From Halobacteriales archaeon QH_7_65_31 (lineage in GTDB: Archaea > Halobacteriota > Halobacteria > Halobacteriales > Haloarculaceae): a DNA stretch of 36,559 nucleotides. Positions 25,467-33,956 of this stretch are shown one piece after another (position 1 is the stretch's first letter; each line of letters opens with the position of its first letter). The notes beneath the pieces were generated by a model. The model searched no databases and had not been told where the DNA came from. It was given only the letters and a program-made list of their open reading frames with translations. The position numbers and the translations under genes are program-made. The stretch spans positions 1 through 36,559 of the forward strand of contig PXQU01000007.1 in assembly GCA_003021785.1 (NCBI GenBank). The letters run 5' to 3'.

Positions 25467-26444
25467 TCAGGTCGCCGCGACGCCCTCGGCTTCGAGCAGC
25501 TCCTTGTAGCGGTTGCGGATCGTGACCTCGGAGATGTTGGCGATCTCGCTCACGTCGGACTGGGTCACCTTCTCGTTCGTGAGCAGGGCGGCGGCGTACA
25601 CCGCGGCCGCGGCCAGTCCGACCGGGGACTTCCCCGAGAGCATCCCGTCCTCGCGGGCCGCGTCGATCAGCTCGCGCGCACGGATCTCGGACTCGTCGGA
25701 GAGATCGAGATCGGAGGCGAACCGTGGGACGTAGCTCTTCGGATCGGCAGGCGCGACCTCCAGCCCGAGCTCGCGCACGACATACCGGTAGGTGCGAGTC
25801 AGCTCCATCTTGTCGATCCGGGAGACCGCGTGTACCTCGTCGAGACTCCGGGGAACACCGGCCTGTCGTGCGGCGGCGTAGAGACTGGAGGTGGCGACGC
25901 CCTCGATGGAGCGGCCGGGCAGCAGGTCCTCGTTGAGCGCACGCCGATAGATGACGGAGGCGGTCTCGCGGACGTTCTCAGGCAGTCCGAGCGCGCTGGC
26001 CATCCGGTCGATCTCGCCGAGCGCCTGCTTCAGGTTGCGCTCTTTCGAATCTCTCGTTCGGAACCGTTCGTTCCACGTGCGGAGCCGCTGCATCTTCTGG
26101 CGCTGTCGGTTCGATAGAGAGTTACCGTAGGCGTCCTTATCCTGCCAGCCGATGTTCGTCGACAGGCCCTTGTCGTGCATCATGTTCGTCGTCGGTGCAC
26201 CGACGCGGGACTTCTGATCGCGCTCCGCGGAGTCGAACGCGCGCCACTCCGGCCCGCGGTCGATGCTGTCCTCGTCGACGACGAGCCCGCACTCGGCACA
26301 GATGGTCTCGCCGTGTTCCACGTCGCTCTCCAGACGGCCGCCACACTCCGGACACGTCAGCTCGTCTTCGTCTGCACTCTGGTGGTTCTCCTCGGTCGTC
26401 TCCGTCTCAGTGCCTCGGTACGTGCTGATTTGTGAGTTACTCAT
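25467..26444 (-). CDS. tfb: Transcription initiation factor TFB (TFIIB homologue)
   Basis: This is a 325-residue general transcription factor that bridges TBP-bound promoters and RNA polymerase. The N-terminal zinc ribbon has Cys-31, Cys-34, Cys-49 and Cys-52 (TCPECGG, CAECGLVVDED). The B-finger/linker contains DRGPEWRAFDSAE, and two cyclin repeats follow (about 130-225 and 230-320), with VTQSDVSEIANISEVTIRNR as the helix-turn-helix of repeat two. ATG 26444 (MSNSQISTYRG) matches the conserved start region. The TATA box is about 93 bases upstream, leaving a leader of roughly 65 bases, unusual among the leaderless genes here. Haloarchaea carry several TFBs, so a numbered symbol cannot be assigned. 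Confidence 0.95.
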   Translation of the reverse strand: MSNSQISTYRGTETETTEENHQSADEDELTCPECGGRLESDVEHGETICAECGLVVDEDSIDRGPEWRAFDSAERDQKSRVGAPTTNMMHDKGLSTNIGWQDKDAYGNSLSNRQRQKMQRLRTWNERFRTRDSKERNLKQALGEIDRMASALGLPENVRETASVIYRRALNEDLLPGRSIEGVATSSLYAAARQAGVPRSLDEVHAVSRIDKMELTRTYRYVVRELGLEVAPADPKSYVPRFASDLDLSDESEIRARELIDAAREDGMLSGKSPVGLAAAAVYAAALLTNEKVTQSDVSEIANISEVTIRNRYKELLEAEGVAAT

Positions 26445-26532
26445 GATGAAGGTTTGAAGACTCAGCGGGCGAGAGAGGGGAAGAGGCCGGATGGCCAGTG
26501 CCCGCTTGCTAACCGTATGTAAGTTAGACAAG

Positions 26533-26542
26533 CATTTAAATG
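26533..26542 (-). promoter_or_regulatory. TATA box of tfb
   Basis: On the minus strand it reads CATTTAAATG, a perfect 10-bp palindrome centred 93 bases from the tfb ATG. This implies a 5' leader of about 65 bases. The stretch from 26543 to 26702 shows no gene. Confidence 0.6.
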
Positions 26543-26702
26543 TTGTGCTGGCAGATGCTCCGAACCGTGAGATACAGCGGACTCAGCCCGACATCGCGTG
26601 AGCACTGCACGAGACTGTCGATGTCGAGGACGGCCACAGGATAAAGTCGTTCGGATTTCCGCGTGCCGATGTGTGACGGTGTGACGAACGCGAGCGCGTC
26701 AG

Positions 26703-27440
26703 TTAGCCGCCGAGATACGACTCACGGATGTAGTCGTCGTCGCGGAGCATCGCCGGCGATCCGGAACGAACGATCTCACCGTTCTCCAGCAGATGTATCT
26801 CGTCAGCGTGGTCCATCGCGAAGGTCACGTTCTGTTCACACAGCAGGACGGTGACACCCTCCGACTGGATGGCGTCGATACCGTCGCTGATGTCTTCGAG
26901 GATGATCGGCGCGAGTCCGAGCGTCGGCTCGTCGAGGATCAGTAGGTCGGGGTCGCTCATCAGCGCGCGAGCGATCGCGAGCATCTGCTGTTCGCCGCCG
27001 GACATCGTGTTCGCGCGCTGGTTCCGTCGCTCGTCCAGCCGCGGAAACAGCTCGTAGACGAGCGACTTGCGTTCGGCGACGTCACCGCGCTGGTACGAGC
27101 CGAGCTCAAGGTTGTCGTCCACGGTCATGAATCCGAAGAGGTTTCGAGACTCCGTGCAGTGAATCAGCCCCGACTCGACGATCGACTCGGGCGGCCGGCC
27201 GTGCACTGAGCTGCCGCGGTATTCGATAACGCCGTCGAAGGACTTGAACCCCGAGATCGCGTTAGCGAGCGTGGATTTCCCCGCTCCGTTCGGGCCGATG
27301 ACGGAGGTGACTTCGCCTTCGCCGACCGAGAGTGAGACGTCACGGAGCGCCTGCACCTTGCCGTAGGAGACGTTCACGTCCGAGACCGAGAGCACGGTGT
27401 CGCGCGTCGCTGTCGAACTGCTCTGTGGGTCGGTGCTCAC
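26703..27440 (-). CDS. livF: Branched-chain amino acid ABC transporter ATP-binding protein LivF
   Basis: This 245-residue ABC ATPase has Walker A GPNGAGKST at 49-57, a Q-loop-region glutamate in GLIHCTESRNLFGFM, signature MSGGEQQMLAIARALM, Walker B LLILDEPTLGLAP and the switch region LLCEQN, where the usual His is not obvious. These are LivF-type features (the second ATPase of HAAT importers). It is the last gene of the operon and overlaps livG by ATGA. It hydrolyses ATP together with LivG to drive import through LivH and LivM. The substrate of the operon, judged by the binding protein, is an amino acid, amide or similar small solute. Confidence 0.92.
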   Translation of the reverse strand: MSTDPQSSSTATRDTVLSVSDVNVSYGKVQALRDVSLSVGEGEVTSVIGPNGAGKSTLANAISGFKSFDGVIEYRGSSVHGRPPESIVESGLIHCTESRNLFGFMTVDDNLELGSYQRGDVAERKSLVYELFPRLDERRNQRANTMSGGEQQMLAIARALMSDPDLLILDEPTLGLAPIILEDISDGIDAIQSEGVTVLLCEQNVTFAMDHADEIHLLENGEIVRSGSPAMLRDDDYIRESYLGG

Positions 27441-28228
27441 AGCTCGTCACCTCCGAGATACGCCTCTCGAACGGCCGCATCGGTACGGATCGCTTCTGGA
27501 GAGCCCGCGGCGATCATCGAGCCGAACTGGATGACGATCGCTCGGTCGATGAGCGACAACAGACCGCGCATATTGTGATCGACGACGACGAGGGTAAGCC
27601 CCTCCTCCCGCAGTTCCAGCAGAAGCTCCGAGATGCGCTCGACTTCCGGGTTTGAGAGTCCAGCGAACGGTTCATCGACGAGCAGTAGCTTCGGATCGGT
27701 CGCGAGCGCACGCGCGAGCTCCAAGCGAAGCAACCCGGCGTGGGGTAACTCGTTCGGGGACAGCTCCGTACGATCGCCCAGTCCGACCCGCTCGCACAGC
27801 TCGTTCGCTCGCTGTCTCGTCGCCCCGGAGAGCCCCTGCATCGAGAACAGCTTATCAGGCGTCAACGCGAGTGCGACGTTCGCGCGGACGGTTCGGTCCT
27901 CAAGCGGACGGAACTCCTGAAACGTCCGGGCAAGCCCGCGCTTGACCATCCTGTGAGCCGTCGTTCCGGTCACGTCCTCGCCGTCGTAGTAGACCGTCCC
28001 CGACGTGGGCGGGAACCGTCCGACGACGCAGTTGAACGTCGTCGATTTCCCGGCCCCGTTCGGACCGATGAAGCCGAGTATCTCGCCCTCGTCGACGGCG
28101 AACGAAAGCTCGTCGACGGCGGTGAGACCGCCGAAGCGCTTGGTTACGTGATCGAGCACGAGCAGTCCGTCGTCGGGACCGTACTCCTCTGTCGTCGTAT
28201 CGGTCAGGTCGTGTGTGTCCGCGCTCAT
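27437..28228 (-). CDS. livG: Branched-chain amino acid ABC transporter ATP-binding protein LivG
   Basis: The protein has 263 residues. Walker A is GPNGAGKST at 55-63, Walker B LLLVDEPFAGL, and the switch His lies in VVVDHNM. The signature motif, normally SYGQ or SGGQ in this family, reads ELPHAGLLRLELARALA here, so the Ser-Gly-Gly core is absent and replaced by Pro-His-Ala-Gly. The rest is well conserved, so the gene is likely active as a LivF partner. I have a vague impression that other haloarchaeal LivG-like proteins carry this form. The overlap with livM is ATGA. A 17-residue polar N-terminus precedes the domain. Confidence 0.9.
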   Translation of the reverse strand: MSADTHDLTDTTTEEYGPDDGLLVLDHVTKRFGGLTAVDELSFAVDEGEILGFIGPNGAGKSTTFNCVVGRFPPTSGTVYYDGEDVTGTTAHRMVKRGLARTFQEFRPLEDRTVRANVALALTPDKLFSMQGLSGATRQRANELCERVGLGDRTELSPNELPHAGLLRLELARALATDPKLLLVDEPFAGLSNPEVERISELLLELREEGLTLVVVDHNMRGLLSLIDRAIVIQFGSMIAAGSPEAIRTDAAVREAYLGGDEL

Positions 28229-29370
28229 CTGTCATCACCGCCGAAGGCGGCTCGAAGCCGGTCGGTGTAGCGCTCGTACACACGCCGTGCGGGCGCTGTA
28301 CCCCCGTCGGTCGCGACTGTATCCTCGCCGCTACCCCGGTCGAGGACTCGTCTGCCGGCGATGATCGCCGTGCGGACGATACCGCCGGGCATCACGAACA
28401 GCAGCACGAGCGTGATAAGGGCGAACACGAGGAAGTTGATATCGGAGACCGGTTGCCCGATGACGGGGACGGTCCACGCGATCCCGGCGAGCTGTTCGCG
28501 CAACAGGATCAGCAGGATACCGCCGACACCTGCGCCGACGATCGTGCCCATGCCGCCGAGGATGGCGGCAATGATGACCTCGACGTTGACCGTAATCGTC
28601 ATCAAGGTGGTGGGGCTGGCGTTTCCACTCGGTGTGTGGACGATGACCGCGCCGGCGAGTCCACCGATCGCCGCCGAGAGGACGAACGCCATGATCTTGA
28701 ACTTCGACGGGTTCAGTCCGGACGCGGCGACCGTATCCGGGTCCTCGCGGATCGCGGTCAACACCGCACCCGCGTCCGTCCGGGTGACCAGTAACAACAC
28801 GGCGAGCACGAACACGAACAGACCGAACGCGACGTAGTAGAACGCGACCTCGCCGCCGAAGGTCTGAAGCCCGAAGAGCGGGCTGACACCCGACAGCCCC
28901 TGTTCGCCGTTGAACACGTCCGATCGGAAGATGAACACCTGTGTCAGGATGAGGGGGGCGACGAGCGTCACCAGCGAGAGATACGGGCCACGCAGTCGAA
29001 GCGCGGGAACGCCGATAATCAGGCCGGCAGCGGCCGCGAGCACTACCCCGACGGGGATCGAGAGCACGGGGTCGATACCGTAGCCGAGATTCAGTAGCGC
29101 GGACGTGTAGCCGCCGACGGCGAAGAACACGCCGTGGCCGAAGCTGATCTGGCCGGTGTAGCCGGAGACGACGTCCCAGCTCATCGCGTAGACGCCCCAG
29201 AAATACGCTAACGAGAGCGTCACCACGAACGAGGTGCTAACGAGCCGCGGAAGGACGGCCATCCCGGCGAGTCCAAGCAGTCCGAGTCGATGCCGCAACG
29301 GAAGTCGAAGGGGGTTCAGCCGGCGTGCAAGCCCGCCTCCCCCGGTTGTGTTATCATTACTCATAGTCAC
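28225..29370 (-). CDS. livM: Branched-chain amino acid ABC transporter permease LivM
   Basis: This 381-residue permease has eight or more membrane segments between about residues 25 and 340. The cytoplasmic family motif is near VNVEVIIAAILGGMGTIVGAG, with the LSAAIGGLAGAVI segment before it. The basic, Gly-rich N-terminus and acidic, Thr-rich C-terminal tail are cytoplasmic. GTG at 29370 overlaps the livH stop (GTGA), in keeping with the other junctions of the operon. An ATG at 29364, two residues later, is an alternative start and cannot be excluded. Confidence 0.9.
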   Translation of the reverse strand: MTMSNDNTTGGGGLARRLNPLRLPLRHRLGLLGLAGMAVLPRLVSTSFVVTLSLAYFWGVYAMSWDVVSGYTGQISFGHGVFFAVGGYTSALLNLGYGIDPVLSIPVGVVLAAAAGLIIGVPALRLRGPYLSLVTLVAPLILTQVFIFRSDVFNGEQGLSGVSPLFGLQTFGGEVAFYYVAFGLFVFVLAVLLLVTRTDAGAVLTAIREDPDTVAASGLNPSKFKIMAFVLSAAIGGLAGAVIVHTPSGNASPTTLMTITVNVEVIIAAILGGMGTIVGAGVGGILLILLREQLAGIAWTVPVIGQPVSDINFLVFALITLVLLFVMPGGIVRTAIIAGRRVLDRGSGEDTVATDGGTAPARRVYERYTDRLRAAFGGDDR

Positions 29371-30230
29371 TCTGCGAGTTCACGGCCGAATAGCCCTTCC
29401 GGCTTGACGAGCAGTGCGAGCACGAGCACCACGAGCGGGGCGATGCCGGAGAGATCGCTACTGACGAACTGAATCACGAACACCTCGAGAAAGCCGATGA
29501 GGTACGCCCCGACGACGCTCCCCCGGATCGAGCCGATACCGCCCAGCACCACGATAGAGAACGACAACACCAGCGGCGTTCGGCCGAGTACCGGGCTCGC
29601 GGCGAGCTGTGAGCCGAGGGCGATACCGGCGACACCGGCCAGCGCACCGGCGATAACCCACGTGATGAGGTTGATCCGGTGGCTGTCGATCCCGACCAGC
29701 GATGCGCCTTTCTCCGACATGCTGACCGCGAGGATCGCTTTCCCGGTTCGCGTGTAGTTGATGAACGCGAACAGCGCGCCGATGATCACCCACGAGATGA
29801 CGAAGATGGCGAGCTGATTGAACTGTACGTTCGTACCGGCCAGCGAGAAGTTCCCCGACGCGAACTGTGGGATCGCCACCGGCTGTGCGCCGGCGGTGTT
29901 CAACACCAGTAGCTCGACGGCGATAGAGGTGACGAGCGTGAGGATCATCACCATGATCGGCTCGGTGGTGAACTGTTCGATCAGTCCCAGATACAGTATC
30001 GCACCGAAGACGCCTGCCGCCGCCACACCGGCGAGAAAGCCGACTGCAGTCGGGAGTCCGAGGACGCTGACGCTGAAGTAGACGCCGTATGCGCCGACGA
30101 GTATGCTCGCGCCGTGCGCGAGATTCAACACGCCGCCGACACCGAAGATGAGCGTGAAGCCGATAGCGACCAGCGCGTACAGGCCGCTTCGGATCGTCGA
30201 CTGTACGAAAAACTGTAATATATTTGCCAT
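29367..30230 (-). CDS. livH: Branched-chain amino acid ABC transporter permease LivH
   Basis: The protein has 287 residues from ATG 30230 (MANILQFFVQSTIRSGLYAL). About eight membrane segments. The family motifs GVGGVLNLAHGASILVGAYG near 31-50 and FSIVVLGGIGSIRGSVVGAY near 226-245 identify the LivH side of the permease pair. It lies 18 bases downstream of the binding-protein gene, and its stop overlaps livM. It forms the translocation channel in the cytoplasmic membrane with LivM. Confidence 0.92.
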   Translation of the reverse strand: MANILQFFVQSTIRSGLYALVAIGFTLIFGVGGVLNLAHGASILVGAYGVYFSVSVLGLPTAVGFLAGVAAAGVFGAILYLGLIEQFTTEPIMVMILTLVTSIAVELLVLNTAGAQPVAIPQFASGNFSLAGTNVQFNQLAIFVISWVIIGALFAFINYTRTGKAILAVSMSEKGASLVGIDSHRINLITWVIAGALAGVAGIALGSQLAASPVLGRTPLVLSFSIVVLGGIGSIRGSVVGAYLIGFLEVFVIQFVSSDLSGIAPLVVLVLALLVKPEGLFGRELAE

Positions 30231-30248
30231 TAAGTGACCCGTGTTAGG

Positions 30249-31577
30249 TTAAATCCACGGCGGCGTCTGGTAGTCGGCAGTTGCGAGGTCGTCGGGGAAG
30301 ATAACTTCCTGCGTTCCGCTTCCCTCGCCGTCCGGCTGCCACTGCTGGAAGACCGGCCAGACGAGCTCTTCGTCGTACTTCACGTCGTGCGCGAACTCGT
30401 CGTCCCGTCCGTAGTATTCGAGCGTACCGACCGTTCCGGTGTACGAGCTGTCTTCCAGCCCCGAGACGACGGCGTTACCGCCGACGTCGCCCGATTCGCT
30501 GACGACATCGGCGTACTGATTGACGGCGTCGTAGGAGATGTATCCGGTGTAGACCGGATAGCTGCCGTACGCCTCGTTGTAGTCGTCGGCGAACGGCACC
30601 GTCGTGTCGGTCACCGCCGCCTGCGGCGTCGCCGAGTTCTGCGTGACGCCGTACGCGCAGGCGCCATTGACCGCATCGTAGTAGGACGGCAGCTGCATCG
30701 GAACGTGGATACCGGCGAACTCGAACGGTCGCTGCTGTTGTGCCCACTGGATGACCGCAGGCGTACCGGTGTGAGCCATCGCCAGATACGCGGCGTCTGC
30801 ACCGGAGTTTTCGACTTCGTTGTAGATCGGGTTGAAATCCTCCGTCCCCGCCGGATACCGCTGGGTCATCGCGACCTCAACGCCGGTGTCGGCGAGCTGG
30901 TCGTTGAGGACCTCGGAGACGGGTTCGGTCCACGCGTAGTCCTCGACGAGCACTGCCACGGAGTCCCAGCCGATCTCGTCGATCTTGGCGTCGAGGAAGT
31001 CGACGAGGTTCTCACCGAGATGGTGCGCGTTGATCGGACCGGCGCGGAAATGGTACTTGTACGTGTCGTACTCTTCGTTCACTTTCGCGCTCGCTTCCGG
31101 CGTCGCCGCACCGGTCGTGATGTGCGGGACCTTCGAGCCGGCGATGTCGTCCATGATAGCGAGCAGTACCTCGCTCGTGAAGACGCCTACCGTCACGTCC
31201 ACGTTTTCGTCACGGATGAGTTCACCGTAGCGAGTGCGGCCGGTCTGTGGGGCCTCTTCGGTGTCTTTGACGATGACCTCCAGTTCCGTTCCGTCGAGTC
31301 CGTCGTTGGCGTTTATCTGATCGGCCGCCAGCTTCGCACCGTTCGCGATAGACGCACCGATCGGATTGTTCGACGGAAGCGGCGCGAGCACGCCGACGCG
31401 AAGGGTATCGCGATCCGCGAGCGGATCAGACGCTTCTGACCCGTCGTCCGTGCTGTCACTACAGCCGGCGAGGGCGGCTGCACCCATCGCCCCGGCGGCC
31501 GATACCGCCTTCCGGCGACTCAGCGACCATTCGTCGTCGACATCGTCAGGAACCACGTCTATGTCGTTGTCTGGCAT
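30249..31577 (-). CDS. ABC transporter substrate-binding lipoprotein (LivK type, Tat-exported)
   Basis: This 442-residue extracellular binding protein has a Tat signal with twin arginine Arg-21/Arg-22 (SLSRRKAVSAAGAMG) and a lipobox ALAGC with Cys-39, the usual haloarchaeal route of export and lipid anchoring. A periplasmic-binding-protein type I fold follows from about residue 57: RVGVLAPLPSNNPIG, then NGAKLAADQINANDGLDG and VGVFTSEVLLAIMDDI. This is the LivK/AmiC-like Peripla_BP_6 group. The ligand may be branched-chain amino acids, amides or related compounds, not resolvable from sequence. It is first in the five-gene operon. A TATA box at 31604-31612 is flanked by an inverted repeat. Confidence 0.9.
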   Translation of the reverse strand: MPDNDIDVVPDDVDDEWSLSRRKAVSAAGAMGAAALAGCSDSTDDGSEASDPLADRDTLRVGVLAPLPSNNPIGASIANGAKLAADQINANDGLDGTELEVIVKDTEEAPQTGRTRYGELIRDENVDVTVGVFTSEVLLAIMDDIAGSKVPHITTGAATPEASAKVNEEYDTYKYHFRAGPINAHHLGENLVDFLDAKIDEIGWDSVAVLVEDYAWTEPVSEVLNDQLADTGVEVAMTQRYPAGTEDFNPIYNEVENSGADAAYLAMAHTGTPAVIQWAQQQRPFEFAGIHVPMQLPSYYDAVNGACAYGVTQNSATPQAAVTDTTVPFADDYNEAYGSYPVYTGYISYDAVNQYADVVSESGDVGGNAVVSGLEDSSYTGTVGTLEYYGRDDEFAHDVKYDEELVWPVFQQWQPDGEGSGTQEVIFPDDLATADYQTPPWI

Positions 31578-31597
31578 AGTCGTTCGCCTGTGCTAAT

Positions 31598-31622
31598 TCA
31601 GCATTCATAAATCTACTGCTGA
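31598..31622 (-). promoter_or_regulatory. Promoter of the liv-type operon with inverted repeat around the TATA box
   Basis: A TATA-like ATTTATGAA (minus strand, 31604-31612) lies about 31 bases before the ATG at 31577. It is flanked by TCAGCA (31598-31603) and TGCTGA (31617-31622), a perfect 6-bp inverted repeat with a 13-base spacer. A regulator bound there would block TBP access. A second dyad, TGCT-N5-AGCA, overlaps it at 31591-31603. No gene lies between 31578 and 31708. Confidence 0.5.
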
Positions 31623-31708
31623 TCCGTGACTGCGCATTTTTTCCTATTACGATCTGTATAGAACTTGGCCGTTCTGCTACCGATGGTTACGCTGAGGGGT
31701 TCGAGCTG

Positions 31709-31993
31709 TTAAGTTGTGAACAGGTGGCCGTCGGTCGGAACGTCGAACAGTCCGATTCGCGCACCGGCGTCGAGCCACGCGTGGCCGTACGAGAAGGCCG
31801 CGAGCGCGTTGACGGGGTCGTCGTTCGCGCGGAAATGCCGCCCGTCGTCGAGATACGACTCGGCCATCTCCAGACAGTCCCGTGCGGCCTCGAACAGCGG
31901 AGAGTCGGCGCGGGCGGCGATAGTCGCAGTCTCCAGTGCCTCCGTGAGCAGTGCTCCGTAGCGGTCCGTCTTCTCCTCCAGATCGGCTGGCAT
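31709..31993 (-). CDS. DUF357 family protein
   Basis: The protein has 94 residues from ATG 31993 (MPADLEEKTDRYGALLTEAL). It is helical and acidic. The conserved C-terminal stretch FSYGHAWLDAGARIGLFDVP near 72-91 identifies the archaeal DUF357 family. The helices resemble a small four-helix or PaREP-like fold. Function unknown. It is divergent from the thioredoxin-reductase-like gene, 82 bases between starts. Longer in-frame extension to 32146 is not favoured, since it overlaps the trxB coding sequence. Confidence 0.85.
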   Translation of the reverse strand: MPADLEEKTDRYGALLTEALETATIAARADSPLFEAARDCLEMAESYLDDGRHFRANDDPVNALAAFSYGHAWLDAGARIGLFDVPTDGHLFTT

Positions 31994-32044
31994 ACCGGGC
32001 GTTCGGCCCGTGTCCGTTTGACCGTTCGTACTCCGCCGGCGCAA

Positions 32045-32052
32045 GCTAATTG
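32045..32052 (+). promoter_or_regulatory. TATA-like box of the trxB-like gene
   Basis: GCTAATTG, centred about 28 bases upstream of the ATG at 32076. Confidence 0.5.
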
Positions 32053-32075
32053 TGACTCCGTCGGTTAGCATAGTT

Positions 32076-33122
32076 ATGTCTGACCCACCCGAACACCGAC
32101 GGCTCATCGTCGCCGGAACCGGTATCGCCGGCCTGAGCGCCGCCATCTACGCCGCCCGTTCCAACAACGACCCGCTCGTCCTCGAAGGGGTCGAACCGGG
32201 CGGCCAGCTCACCCTCACGACCGACGTGGCCAACTACCCGGGGTTTCCCGACGGGATCGCCGGCCCGGACCTCGTGAACAACATGAAAGAGCAGGCGAGC
32301 CAGTTCGGGGCGGAGATCGACCACGGCGTCGTCGTCGATGTCGACGACGAGACGCGCCCGTTCGAGGTCGAGCTGCGCGACGGCACTCGCTACACCTGCG
32401 ACGCGTTCATCGCCGCCTCCGGTGCGAGCGCGCGGACCCTCGGGGTCCCCGGCGAGGAGGAGCTGATGGGCTACGGGCTCTCGACGTGTGCCACCTGTGA
32501 CGGCGCGTTCTTCCGCGACGAGGAGATGCTCGTCGTCGGCGGGGGCGACGCGGCGATGGAGGAGGCCAGCTTTCTCACCAAGTTCGCCTCGACGGTCCAC
32601 ATCGTCCACCGACGCGAGGCGTTCCGCGCCGAGGACTACTGGATCGATCGCGTGAACGAGCAGGTCGAGGCCGGCGAGATCGAGATTCATCGCAACACTG
32701 AGCTGCTCGAACTCCACGGCTCGCGCGAGGACGGCGTCGATCACGTCACGCTCGCGGAGCATCCGGAGGGCCACCCCTCCGAGAAGCTGGACGATGAGGA
32801 GACACGGACCTACGAGTTCGACGTGGAGGCGGTGTTCTACGCCATCGGTCACACCCCGAACACGGCGTATCTCGACGGAACCGACGTTCGAACCGACGAG
32901 GCGGGGTATATCCTCACGGAAGGCGGTCGCGACGGCGGACAGACGGCGACCGACGTGCCGGGGATCTTCGGTGCTGGTGACGTGGTCGATTTCCACTATC
33001 AGCAGGCCGCCACCGCCGGCGGAATGGGTGTGAAGGCGGCTATCGACGCCGACGAGTATCTGGAAGCCGAGGCGCGGGCGACAGCCGGTGGCGAGATCGA
33101 GGCGGCCGCTGACGACGACTGA
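32076..33122 (+). CDS. trxB: Thioredoxin reductase-like NAD(P)/FAD-dependent oxidoreductase
   Basis: The protein has 348 residues. The FAD-binding loop is VAGTGIAGLSAAIYAAR at 12-28, with the unusual GTGIAG in place of GxGPAG. The redox-active pair is CATC at 138-141 (GLSTCATCDGAFF). The NADPH domain has VVGGGDAAMEEASFL near 153-167, then VHRREAFRAE, and the closing FAD motif is IFGAGDVVD with the following ATAGGMGVKAA. This is the low-molecular-weight TrxR family that reduces thioredoxin. The C-terminal extension after residue 320 is acidic and Ala-rich. ATG 32076 fits the promoter, and an in-frame start at 32052 is less likely. Confidence 0.92.
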   Translation: MSDPPEHRRLIVAGTGIAGLSAAIYAARSNNDPLVLEGVEPGGQLTLTTDVANYPGFPDGIAGPDLVNNMKEQASQFGAEIDHGVVVDVDDETRPFEVELRDGTRYTCDAFIAASGASARTLGVPGEEELMGYGLSTCATCDGAFFRDEEMLVVGGGDAAMEEASFLTKFASTVHIVHRREAFRAEDYWIDRVNEQVEAGEIEIHRNTELLELHGSREDGVDHVTLAEHPEGHPSEKLDDEETRTYEFDVEAVFYAIGHTPNTAYLDGTDVRTDEAGYILTEGGRDGGQTATDVPGIFGAGDVVDFHYQQAATAGGMGVKAAIDADEYLEAEARATAGGEIEAAADDD

Positions 33123-33205
33123 GCGGCGGATCATCGACTGTCACTCGCGGGCGTTGGTCGCTGTGAACCCACAAGGTCAAGAGTCGCGCACGTGAGGAGA
33201 GACGT

Positions 33206-33490
33206 ATGTCCGACAACACGGTCGAACTGACGCTATCGGGACCGGACGGCGACGACGAGCTGACACTGCCGGCAGCACTCGTCGATATGTTCGCCGAGGG
33301 GGAGGAGTCGACCGCCGAGGTCGTCGGCGATCTCGCGATGATCAACGCGACCCAACAGATTCACGCGGCGACGGCCCACGGCGAGGGCGAGCCGTCCGAG
33401 GAGCTACGGGCCGTCGAGTCGCTCCTGATGAGTCAGTTCGAGGAGCGGTTCGGCCAGACGTTCGGGGAGATGACCGGTCATCAGCACTGA
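33206..33490 (+). CDS. Small conserved haloarchaeal protein of unknown function
   Basis: The protein has 94 residues from ATG 33206, preceded by an AGGAGA stretch and a weak TATA-like GGTCAAGA at 33175. It is very acidic. It begins with a beta-rich start (VELTLSGPDGDDELTLPAAL), then a helical segment containing VVGDLAMINATQQIHAATAH, and ends in a Glu-rich helix and HQH. No metal motif or catalytic residue is certain. Short neighbouring genes suggest it is monocistronic or paired with the hotdog protein gene downstream. Confidence 0.75.
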   Translation: MSDNTVELTLSGPDGDDELTLPAALVDMFAEGEESTAEVVGDLAMINATQQIHAATAHGEGEPSEELRAVESLLMSQFEERFGQTFGEMTGHQH

Positions 33491-33530
33491 GCGACCACAG
33501 TTTCTTTGACGCTGTTCGCGAGCCACGGGT

Positions 33531-33908
33531 ATGGATATCGAGCCGGGCCACGTCGAAACCACGGAGCGGACGTTCACCGAGTCTGACGTGCGGGCGTTCG
33601 CCGAGCTGAGTCGCGACCGCGGTGACCACCATCTCGAACGAGATGAAGACGGGCGACTGCTCGTCCACGGACTGTTGACGGCGACGCTCGCGACCGAGAT
33701 CGGCGGTCGCTTCACCGTGCTCGCGCGCCGGATGACCTACCAGTTCCACCGGCCCGTCTACGCCGGCGAGACGATACGGTGTGTGGTCGAGTTCACGACC
33801 GTCGAAGCACGCGAGGACGGCCGAACAGAAGTGGCTGTGGAGGCGACGTTCACGCGCGAGCACGACGAGACAGTCGTGGTGACGGGGTCGTTCGACGGTG
33901 TCGTCTGA
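33531..33908 (+). CDS. MaoC-like hotdog-fold protein
   Basis: The protein has 125 residues from ATG 33531, 22-30 bases after a TATA-like TTTCTTT. The hotdog hydratase motif is recognisable: FAELSRDRGDHHLERD near 20-36, followed by VHGLLTATLATEIGG. This corresponds to the Asp/His catalytic pair and HG turn of R-specific enoyl-CoA hydratase (MaoC) proteins. A second strand set (TYQFHRPVYAGETIRC) completes the fold. It may act on acyl-CoA or related thioesters, but the substrate is unknown. The usual Asn-Pro after the catalytic Asp is replaced by His-His. Confidence 0.8.
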   Translation: MDIEPGHVETTERTFTESDVRAFAELSRDRGDHHLERDEDGRLLVHGLLTATLATEIGGRFTVLARRMTYQFHRPVYAGETIRCVVEFTTVEAREDGRTEVAVEATFTREHDETVVVTGSFDGVV

Positions 33909-33956
33909 GCCGACACGACCGCAGGAGTCAAATCCTCGCACTCGCAAGTGGAGGTA

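Noticed and set aside
31640..31650. T-run (CATTTTTTCC on the plus strand) as a terminator for DUF357
   Set aside because: The DUF357 gene is on the minus strand, where this run reads as A residues, so it cannot be its U-run terminator. No plus-strand gene ends just upstream of it.
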